Source: an uncultured Coriobacteriaceae bacterium (GTDB lineage Bacteria; Actinomycetota; Coriobacteriia; Coriobacteriales; QAMH01). From it: 21,289 nucleotides of DNA. The position numbers were made by a program, and so were the translations under genes. The stretch's first letter is position 1. Each line of letters starts with the position of its first letter. The notes beneath the pieces are model-generated. The model was not told where the DNA came from, searched no databases, and saw only the letters and a list, made by a program, of their open reading frames with translations. Positions 7,983-14,332 of this stretch are shown piece after piece. The stretch spans positions 1 through 21,289 of the forward strand of contig UQUH01000029.1 of the NCBI GenBank assembly GCA_900544245.1, in the 5' to 3' direction.

Positions 7983-9401
7983 ATGAAACTGAAACCAAAG
8001 GCGATTGCGGGATTGTCGATTTCCGTCGTCCTCGCGATACTCACTTTCGTGATCCAGCCCGACATGATCGGGATGGAGGACGTCAAGGGCGTTCGCACCC
8101 TGGGCGTCTTGCTCATCACCATCGTGTTGCTCATGACGGAGACCTTCGCCATTCCCGTCACCTGCTTCATATGCATTGCGTTCATGTATCTCTTCGGAGC
8201 GACCGACAAGTTCTCGGCTACCCTTGCGGGCTTCACGAACACCACGTCGTTCTTCGTCATCGTCTCCTACGCGCTGTCCATAGCGATAACGAAGATGCCC
8301 ATCGGAAACAGGATACTGTTCTTCATGATGAAGATCTTCGGACGTTCTATGAAGGGCATCCTGCTCGCGTTCATGGTGACGATCGCGACGTTGTCGGCCT
8401 TCATCTCGAATGTGGCGACGGCGGCCATCTTTGTCGCCATTTGCATCTCGTTCCTCGACATATACGGGGATGACGAGGATGCGAAAAAGCAGGCGGGCAA
8501 GGTGTTCATGGTCTGCATCGCCATCTCGGCGACGGTTGGCGGCATGATCACGCCCGCGGGATCGTCCCTGAACCTCCTGGGCATCAATCTCATCGAGTCC
8601 CTTGCCGGCATCCGCGTGACCTTCCTGCAGTGGATTGTGCTCGGCGCGCCGCTCGGCTATCTGAGCGTCATCATCGCCTGGTTCATCGCCTCGCGCATGT
8701 TCAAGCTGCCCGAGCTGGATATCACCGCAATCGTCGCCTATAGGGACAATCTGAAGGAAGAGTCCATTCCCGACAAGATGAGCTTCAAGGAGAAGTACAC
8801 CCTTCTCATCGTGTTCCTGATGTTCGCGCTGTGGATCGCCTCGTCCTGGTTCCCGTTCTGGGATGTCACGCTGGTCGCCACCATCGGCTGCATCCTCATG
8901 TTCATCCCCGGCATCCAGGTCCTCACTTACAAGGAATACATCAAGGGCGTCAACTGGACTCCGTATATCGTCATATCCACCTTCATCATGGCCGGCCAGA
9001 TGCTCGTCGCGAACAAGGTCACCGTCTGGCTGTGCACCTTCGTGCTGCCGAGCAGCCTTGACATGCCCATACCCCTGGCGGTCATGGTCGTCTCCGCAAT
9101 CATCTTCGTGATCATGGTGATCGTTCCGTCCGCGCCGGCCATCATCAATCTGCTGGCATCGCCGTTTGCGGCCCTGGCCGTCGCCTCGGGCATGTCGCCG
9201 TTGTTCCTCATGCTCCCGTTGAGCATGTATGCCGGCTGCGTCATCATCTTCCCGTTTGATGTCGTGCCGTCGATCACCTATGCGGCGGGGTATTACGGCA
9301 TGACCGATTTGCCCAAGGTCTCGATCATACTTGAGATTGCCATGTGTATCATGGCCGGCATCTGGATACCCATCGCGCTTGGGTTGGTCGGTCTGGTCTA
9401 G
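7983..9401 (+). CDS. SLC13/DASS-type anion transporter with altered SNT motifs
   Basis: 472 residues with about 11-12 hydrophobic segments, from an ATG after GGGGGAG. The order of elements fits the divalent anion:Na+ symporter family: FISNVATAA (140-148) at the first substrate loop, and GGMITPAGSSLNLLGINLIE (186-205), which corresponds to the TPIGTPPN segment. Canonical members have SNT twice. Here the first is SNV and the second position reads IVPSAPAIIN (380-389), so sodium or substrate coordination probably differs. Position directly after the decarboxylase gene suggests that it imports that enzyme's carboxylate substrate or exchanges substrate and product. Family assignment is good; the transported compound is inference. 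Confidence 0.85.
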   Translation: MKLKPKAIAGLSISVVLAILTFVIQPDMIGMEDVKGVRTLGVLLITIVLLMTETFAIPVTCFICIAFMYLFGATDKFSATLAGFTNTTSFFVIVSYALSIAITKMPIGNRILFFMMKIFGRSMKGILLAFMVTIATLSAFISNVATAAIFVAICISFLDIYGDDEDAKKQAGKVFMVCIAISATVGGMITPAGSSLNLLGINLIESLAGIRVTFLQWIVLGAPLGYLSVIIAWFIASRMFKLPELDITAIVAYRDNLKEESIPDKMSFKEKYTLLIVFLMFALWIASSWFPFWDVTLVATIGCILMFIPGIQVLTYKEYIKGVNWTPYIVISTFIMAGQMLVANKVTVWLCTFVLPSSLDMPIPLAVMVVSAIIFVIMVIVPSAPAIINLLASPFAALAVASGMSPLFLMLPLSMYAGCVIIFPFDVVPSITYAAGYYGMTDLPKVSIILEIAMCIMAGIWIPIALGLVGLV

Positions 9402-9422
9402 GCGGGCGCCACAGTCAATTCC

Positions 9423-9460
9423 TGCCAAGGGGGCTCGCTTTCCCTCCTGTTCCCTTGGCA
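9423..9460. terminator. Inverted repeat after the transporter gene
   Basis: TGCCAAGGG (9423-9431) pairs perfectly with CCCTTGGCA (9452-9460) across a 20-base pyrimidine-rich loop. It lies 22 bases after the transporter stop. No T-run follows, so it may be a weak or Rho-assisted terminator, or part of the leader of the next gene. Confidence 0.45.
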
Positions 9461-9488
9461 CCCCCAGTGTTGAATTGGCGCCTCACTT

Positions 9489-9541
9489 TTCGGGGGCCGC
9501 TTCGATGGGTGATTGTCACTTGTCGGATTGCGGTCCCCGAA
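9489..9541 (+). promoter_or_regulatory. Nested hairpin just upstream of the ion transporter gene
   Basis: TTCGGGGGCCGC (9489-9500) pairs with GCGGTCCCCGAA (9530-9541), giving 12 pairs with one G-U. Inside, CGA (9503-9505) pairs with TCG (9523-9525) and GTGA (9509-9512) with TCAC (9516-9519) around a TTG loop. The structure ends 28 bases before the ATG of the next gene, suggesting a cis-acting leader RNA. Confidence 0.5.
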
Positions 9542-9569
9542 GATGTGCCTCGGTGTAAGGGACGCGATA

Positions 9570-10949
9570 ATGGAACTTGGCCAAACACTTCCCATATGGA
9601 GCATCATCCCCTTCGCGGGCATGCTGCTGTCCATCGCCGTCTTCCCGCTCGTGAAGGCCGAGTGGTGGGAGAAACACCAGCTGCTCGTCTCGCTGGCGTG
9701 GGCGCTGCTGTTCCTCGTGCCGTTTTTGTTCGCCTACGGGGCCGAGGCCACGGCAGAGCAGCTCGCCGAGGTCGTCATCGGCGACTACGTGCCCTTCATC
9801 GTCTTGCTCATGGGCCTCTACGTCGTGGCCGGCGGCATACACGTGGGCGGCACCATCGCCGGCACGACGAGGAACAACGTCGTCATCCTGCTCATCGGCA
9901 GCTTTCTTGCGAGCTGGGTGGGCACCACCGGCGCGGCCATGCTGCTCATACGCCCGCTGCTGCGCGCGAACCTCTGGCGCAGGCACCGCGCCCACGTCGT
10001 CGTGTTCTTCATCTTCCTGGTCGCCAACGCCGGCGGCTGCCTCACGCCGCTGGGCGACCCGCCGCTGTTCCTCGGCTACCTGCGCGGCGTGCCGTTCTTC
10101 TGGACGCTTGAGCACATCTGGCCGCTGCTGCTCGTCAACGTCGTCCTGCTCATCGGGCTGTTCGTCGCCGTGGACCGTCACTTCATGCGCAGGGAGCCGC
10201 GCGAGAGCCGCGAGAAGCTCGAGCTCATGGCCCGTGCCGACGACCGCGTGCCCATCCACCTGCAGGGCTGGCATAACCTCTTCTTCCTGCTCATCATTAT
10301 CGCCGGCGTCATCCTCAACGGGCTCATCCCGCAGCTCGAGGCGTTCATAGACGCCGAGACGGGAAGGACCTTCGGCGTCGACGTCTTCGGCGCGCACATA
10401 GGCCTCGAGTACGTCGCCCAGATCTCGCTCATCTGCCTGGCGATGATTCTGTCCTGGCTCACGACCTCGACCGACGACCGCTCGCGCAACAACTTCGAGT
10501 GGGCGCCCATCGCCGAGGTCGCGAGGCTGTTCATCGGCATCTTCGTCACGATGATCCCGGCGCTCGCGATACTTCGCGCCCACGGCGGCAACCTCGGGCT
10601 CGACTCGCCGCTGGGGTTCTTCTGGGCCACCGGCGCGCTCTCCTCGTTCCTCGACAACTCGCCGACCTACGTGGTCTTCCTCACGACGGCCGGGGCGCTC
10701 GGCACCGACGCGGCCGGCGCCGTCGTCACCACGACCGGCACGGTCGATCCCTCGATATTGCTGGCGATCTCTGCCGGCGCCGTCTTCATGGGCGCGGTCA
10801 CCTACATCGGCAACGCCCCCAACTTCATGGTCAAGAGCATCGCCGAGGGCGCCGGCGTAAAGATGCCGAGCTTCTTCGGCTACATCGGCTGGGCGCTCGC
10901 CTTCCTCATACCGGTCTTCGTCGTCGACAGCCTGCTGTTCTTCCTCTGA
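9570..10949 (+). CDS. NhaD/ArsB-type ion transporter (putative Na+/H+ antiporter)
   Basis: 459 residues from the ATG with AAGGGA seven bases upstream; the frame is open further upstream but without a better site. About 11-12 hydrophobic segments belong to the ion-transporter superfamily of COG1055 type. Recognisable elements are NAGGCLTPLGDPPLFLGYLR, SSFLDNSPTYVVFL and TYIGNAPNFMVKSIAEGAG, the last two resembling the paired ion-binding regions of NhaD-like antiporters. Relatives are annotated either as sodium:proton antiporters or putative citrate transporters, so the substrate is uncertain. Codon use is more strongly biased to C/G at third positions (CTC, GTC, GCC) than in the SLC13 gene before it. 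It may read from its own promoter, since 168 bases holding two hairpins separate it from the transporter. Confidence 0.85.
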   Translation: MELGQTLPIWSIIPFAGMLLSIAVFPLVKAEWWEKHQLLVSLAWALLFLVPFLFAYGAEATAEQLAEVVIGDYVPFIVLLMGLYVVAGGIHVGGTIAGTTRNNVVILLIGSFLASWVGTTGAAMLLIRPLLRANLWRRHRAHVVVFFIFLVANAGGCLTPLGDPPLFLGYLRGVPFFWTLEHIWPLLLVNVVLLIGLFVAVDRHFMRREPRESREKLELMARADDRVPIHLQGWHNLFFLLIIIAGVILNGLIPQLEAFIDAETGRTFGVDVFGAHIGLEYVAQISLICLAMILSWLTTSTDDRSRNNFEWAPIAEVARLFIGIFVTMIPALAILRAHGGNLGLDSPLGFFWATGALSSFLDNSPTYVVFLTTAGALGTDAAGAVVTTTGTVDPSILLAISAGAVFMGAVTYIGNAPNFMVKSIAEGAGVKMPSFFGYIGWALAFLIPVFVVDSLLFFL

Positions 10950-10982
10950 CGCTTGCTGGTAGGCAAGTAATCCCGTCGCGCC

Positions 10983-11963
10983 TTAGAGCCTCTTCACGAT
11001 GGCGCTGCAGAGGATGTCGGCGAGTTCGTCATCGTCTCCAAGCGGCGGCACGAACTCGTATGTAGGCGGCTTTCCCGCCACGTTTGCCTCGAAGAACGCC
11101 TTGAGACGGCTTCCTGCATCATGGGAGCCGAGCGCGTCTGCGCTGCAAAAAGCAGGGCATACGGCGCGTACGTCGCGAACGCCGGCAGACCAGCCCAGAA
11201 GCGTCTTCTCGGCAAAGGGGCCGAGCCATTCGGAATTGTCATGATCGCCCACGAAGGCGACGTGGACATGGTCACCTCCGAGCTTCAGGGATTTGCAGAG
11301 CCGGTCTCTGAGCCATTCGACCTGCTCGCCGTATGTGCCATCATCACGAGCGAGCGAACGTGGCTCCGAGGGCATGAGAATAAGCAGACGCGAGACGTTG
11401 CGCGGTTTCCAGTCGCGTCCGATGCGCGTTGCGAGGGCCTGGGCGAATCCCGGCGTGCGGCAGAAGGAGTCGATTTCGATGACTTGCGGTGTCCAGGCCC
11501 CCTTGCCGACGCGCTCGATCGCGGCGCGGGCCTCGTCGAGGGCGGGGACCGTCATCGGCGGGAAACGCAGGGGGTAGAGCGGAAGCAACACGATCGTGCT
11601 GCAGCCCTCCTGCATGAGCGCGCTTGCCGCCTCGTCGAGCGACGGCGAGCCGCATCGCATGCCCACTGTCACGATACCCTGCCTGCGCGTCGCTTCAGCG
11701 AGCCTGCCGGCTAGTTTGTCGCGCAGCGACTTCGCATGCCTGAGGTACGTGCTGACCACGTCGGTGCCATCGCCATAGAAGTATTGGCGCCAGTCACGTC
11801 TCTTTGCGGGAATCGTCACGTGCCTGAACAGGCGCGATTGCACGAATCCGAGCTTGTCGGCGTAGAGACCGGTTCCCAGGACGACGTCAACGTAATGGCG
11901 CAGCGCCTCGGGTGAATCGTCTTTGGGAACGCCCGTCTCTATGAGTAAAACGCCATACTTCAT
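10983..11963 (-). CDS. Ferrochelatase-fold protein lacking the catalytic His and Glu
   Basis: 326 residues from the ATG preceded by AGGAAG. The fold is that of HemH/CpfC. The N-terminus reads MKYGVLLIETGVPKDDSPEALRHYVDVVLG, followed by GMRCGSPSLDEA (101-112), IVLLPLYPLRF (124-134) and VCPAF (268-272), with EWLGPF (245-250) in the place of the conserved WLGP. Active ferrochelatases carry a catalytic His in a S-A-H-S/G-L-P motif and a Glu in AD-x-LE. By gapless alignment of the first motif, this protein reads LMPSEP, with Pro198 in place of His. By alignment of the second with one inserted residue it reads ADALG, with Gly279 in place of Glu. It may be a non-catalytic porphyrin- or metal-binding paralogue, or it may use other residues. 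No other haem gene is in the window. It is divergent from the TIM-barrel gene. Confidence 0.8.
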   Translation of the reverse strand: MKYGVLLIETGVPKDDSPEALRHYVDVVLGTGLYADKLGFVQSRLFRHVTIPAKRRDWRQYFYGDGTDVVSTYLRHAKSLRDKLAGRLAEATRRQGIVTVGMRCGSPSLDEAASALMQEGCSTIVLLPLYPLRFPPMTVPALDEARAAIERVGKGAWTPQVIEIDSFCRTPGFAQALATRIGRDWKPRNVSRLLILMPSEPRSLARDDGTYGEQVEWLRDRLCKSLKLGGDHVHVAFVGDHDNSEWLGPFAEKTLLGWSAGVRDVRAVCPAFCSADALGSHDAGSRLKAFFEANVAGKPPTYEFVPPLGDDDELADILCSAIVKRL

Positions 11964-12139
11964 GGTCGCACTTCCTGTCCTGACATGGGGTATGCGGGCG
12001 AGGTTCCACCCATCGGGCACATGGACATTATTTCACGTTCTCGTGGCCGGGGGAGTGTCCATGACCGTGCATTCGCAATAGGAATGGTCCATATTCGATT
12101 CCCCTGTCGCACGTAGTCGACATGTCGCATCCCGATGTC

Positions 12140-12163
12140 GAATGTGACAATATTCTCACATTC
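12140..12163. promoter_or_regulatory. Perfect palindromic operator upstream of TIM-barrel gene
   Basis: GAATGTGA-N8-TCACATTC is a perfect 8+8 inverted repeat. It contains TGTGA..TCACA half-sites like those of Crp/Fnr proteins, though the spacer is 8 rather than the usual 6 bases. It ends 17 bases before a -35 element. Confidence 0.6.
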
Positions 12164-12180
12164 CCATACACGTATTGTCT

Positions 12181-12209
12181 TTGACGTGGTGACACCATAG
12201 ACTTGCATA
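12181..12209 (+). promoter_or_regulatory. Promoter of the TIM-barrel gene
   Basis: TTGACG (12181-12186), a 17-base spacer, and TGCATA (12204-12209) make a good sigma70-type promoter. Transcription would start about 12216, 22 bases before the ATG. Confidence 0.55.
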
Positions 12210-12237
12210 GCAATTGGACCATACGGAGGGACACGCC

Positions 12238-13056
12238 ATGACCGAAAGCGATGAAGCAGCAAGCATGACCGTCACGCCGCGGGTTTTGCGCACGCCCGAG
12301 CTCACGGGCAACCTGCGCGCTCATAGCGTGCGCCTTCCCGAGGCCGCGCAGGAGGCAAGTGGCATACGCGTGCTCGGGCGCACCATTCGATCGATCGTCT
12401 ACACGACCGACATCGCAATCATCCGCAACTGCGACGCCGATGCGGTCTTCGCCGTGTATCCCTTCACACCACAGCAGATCATCTCCAAGGCCATCATGGA
12501 GGCCTCCGCGATTCCCGTTTTCGCCGGGGTCGGGGGAGGGACGACGGCCGGTCCACGCTCGGCTGCGCTCGCGCAAGACGCCGAGGCCGATGGCGCGTAT
12601 GGCGTCGTGCTCAACGCACCGGCGAGCTACACCACGCTCGAGATGGTGAGCCGCGTCATCGACATCCCGGTGATAGTGACGGTCGTCGATGCCGATAGGG
12701 ACGTGGTCGCCAATCGAATCGCCGCCGGGGCCCCCATCCTCAACGTCGCCGCTGGCGCCGCGACGGCCCAGGTGGTCGCCGATATCAGGGGGGAGTTTCC
12801 CGATGTGCCCCTCATCGCCACGGGCGGGTCGAGCGAGGAGAGCATTCGCGCGACGGTCGAGGCGGGCGCGAACGCCGTCATCTGCACGCCCCCGACGAAC
12901 AAGGAGCTGTTCTCGGGAATGATGAAGCGCTACCGGGAGTCCTCGGACATCCACGCGACCACGCCAGCGAACGCCCGCGGCTTGTCGGACGCGAGCCTGC
13001 GCGAAATCGAGGCGCGCCTGCGCGAGATTCGCGACGCCGGCTTCCTCGACCGCTAA
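12238..13056 (+). CDS. TIM-barrel protein of uncharacterised 'hydrolase' family
   Basis: 272 residues from the ATG preceded by CGGAGGG with 7 bases spacing. The sequence shows alternating beta/alpha elements of a TIM barrel: SIVYTTDIAIIRNCDADAV, IPVFAGVGGGTTAG (92-105), GAYGVVLNAP (119-128), IPVIVTVVDADRD (143-155), APILNVAAG (165-173) and PLIATGGSSEESI (191-203). The last is a typical phosphate-binding loop at strands 7-8. C-terminal residues 240-272 form a charged helical extension. It resembles a family seen in Clostridia and Actinobacteria usually annotated only as 'hydrolase', with similarity in layout to KDPG-aldolase-type barrels. I know of no established reaction and assign none. A palindromic operator and promoter precede it, suggesting dedicated regulation. 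Confidence 0.8.
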   Translation: MTESDEAASMTVTPRVLRTPELTGNLRAHSVRLPEAAQEASGIRVLGRTIRSIVYTTDIAIIRNCDADAVFAVYPFTPQQIISKAIMEASAIPVFAGVGGGTTAGPRSAALAQDAEADGAYGVVLNAPASYTTLEMVSRVIDIPVIVTVVDADRDVVANRIAAGAPILNVAAGAATAQVVADIRGEFPDVPLIATGGSSEESIRATVEAGANAVICTPPTNKELFSGMMKRYRESSDIHATTPANARGLSDASLREIEARLREIRDAGFLDR

Positions 13057-13125
13057 CGGGCGCTTCCCATTCTCGCGCATGACAGGCTCTCGAGTTCGGG
13101 AGGCATGCCCCTCTTCGTCTGCAAC

Positions 13126-13155
13126 GTACTCGATATGGATGCGTCTCACGAGTAC
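13126..13155. repeat. Inverted repeat upstream of DUF262 gene
   Basis: GTACTCG (13126-13132) pairs with CGAGTAC (13149-13155) across 16 bases. The right arm overlaps TACAAT (13153-13158), a possible -10 element about 40 bases before the TTG start at 13197. It could be an operator. Confidence 0.35.
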
Positions 13156-13196
13156 AATGCGATGCCAGCCATGCAATCGCATCTTGGGAGGCAGAT

Positions 13197-14219
13197 TTGC
13201 TTACCGAACAGAGAATGTTCCTGGACGTCTTGGGTTCCAGGAACACGCAGTATACGATCCCCGTGTTCCAGCGCGTGTATTCGTGGAGCAAGGACCAATG
13301 CGACGAGCTCTGGGGCGACATTCTTCGCGCCGGCAGGACGTCCAACACGCACTTCATGGGTACCCTGCTCTACTCGGTCGACTCGGATGACTCTGACGGG
13401 GTCACGCGCCTGTCCGTCATCGACGGCCAGCAGCGAACGGCCACGCTCACCCTGCTTCTTGCCGCGTTCGAGCGCAACTTGCGCAAGACGGGAACGGTCA
13501 TCGGACACATCGATGCCGATTTCGTGCGCGACAACCTGCTCTTCGTGGGTGACGAGCACAAGCTCGTGCTCTCCCGCACCGACCGCAAGACGCTCTTCGC
13601 GATCCTGGATGACGCGCCGATGCCCGAGCTTGTTTCGGAACGCGTCGTGGACAACTTCGCGTTCTTCTGCGAGAAGACCGAGGAGAATGGTTTTCGGGCG
13701 GAGGATCTCTGGGCCGGTTTGCAGCAGCTTCTCCTGATTTCGGCGAACCTGACCGGAGAGGACAACCCCCAGCTGATATTCGAATCCCTCAATTCGCGTG
13801 GAACGCCCCTGACCGTGGGCGATCTGGTTCGCAACTACCTGCTCATCGCCGAGGATCGAAAGGACCAGGAGCGCCTGTACGAGGAATACTGGAAGCCCAT
13901 CGAGATGATGTTCGGCGACGATCCCGGATCCGAGCGTCTCAATGCGGGAATCCGCATGTGGCTGACGATTCGCTTCGTCAAGGAACGCGTGCGTGACAAG
14001 AGTCACACCTACAGCGTCTTCAAGGCCTACATCGAGGACGAGTACGAGGGTACGCTCGAAGATCTGCTCATCGAGTTGCGCGATTTTTGCCTCATGTGGT
14101 CGGAGAACTACAAGGATCACAACATCATGACCGGATCGAAGGAGTTCCGTTCGTGGAAATGGGCCAAGGACAAGCCCACGACGCTCGTTCCCCCACGCGC
14201 GAGCCAAGGTGGTTTCTAG
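13197..14219 (+). CDS. DUF262 (GmrS-like) protein, C-terminal nuclease domain missing
   Basis: 340 residues from a TTG start five bases after GGGAGG. N-terminal DUF262 hallmarks are intact: IPVFQRVYSW (21-30), HFMGTLLY (52-59), VIDGQQRTATLTLL (74-87) and FESLNSRGTPLTVGDLVRNYLL (195-216). These are the nucleotide-binding and hydrolysis motifs of GmrSD-type type IV restriction proteins and of SspE/BrxU relatives. Such proteins normally run 550-700 residues and end with a DUF1524 HNH nuclease domain. Here the frame ends soon after FRSWKWAKDKPTTLVPP with an unrelated-looking tail, and only 113 bases separate it from purF, too few to hold the missing domain. It is therefore most likely a deletion remnant of a defence gene, or a stand-alone DUF262 subunit. 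It is isolated, with no methyltransferase or nuclease gene beside it. Confidence 0.8.
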   Translation: MLTEQRMFLDVLGSRNTQYTIPVFQRVYSWSKDQCDELWGDILRAGRTSNTHFMGTLLYSVDSDDSDGVTRLSVIDGQQRTATLTLLLAAFERNLRKTGTVIGHIDADFVRDNLLFVGDEHKLVLSRTDRKTLFAILDDAPMPELVSERVVDNFAFFCEKTEENGFRAEDLWAGLQQLLLISANLTGEDNPQLIFESLNSRGTPLTVGDLVRNYLLIAEDRKDQERLYEEYWKPIEMMFGDDPGSERLNAGIRMWLTIRFVKERVRDKSHTYSVFKAYIEDEYEGTLEDLLIELRDFCLMWSENYKDHNIMTGSKEFRSWKWAKDKPTTLVPPRASQGGF

Positions 14220-14332
14220 CTGTGGCGTCCTAGTTCCGCGAAGGTGCCTTGTCTTCGCTTTCCCGCCTGAAACGAAGGCGAAACACGACTCGTGTATAGT
14301 CCCGTCGTCAACTTGGAAAACGCGACGGGGAG

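Noticed and set aside
7155..9461. A 768-codon open frame on the minus strand
   Set aside because: It lies opposite the decarboxylase and transporter genes, is rich in Asp, His, Arg and Gln with no fold-like pattern, and has no ribosome site. It is a by-product of GC-biased codons on the other strand.
9516..10583. Long minus-strand open frame opposite the ion transporter
   Set aside because: Glu/Asp/Arg/Gln-rich translation typical of the complement of membrane protein codons.
12028..13182. Long minus-strand open frame opposite the TIM-barrel gene
   Set aside because: Arg/His/Gly-rich composition without hydrophobic pattern, opposite a well-supported gene with promoter and ribosome site.
14295..14300. 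TATAGT as the purF promoter
   Set aside because: It looks like a -10 element but no acceptable -35 hexamer lies at 16-18 bases, so it is not listed as a feature.
13197..14332. A frameshift hiding the missing nuclease domain of the DUF262 gene
   Set aside because: Only 113 bases lie between its stop and purF, and no frame there continues the protein, so a deletion or a naturally short protein is more likely.
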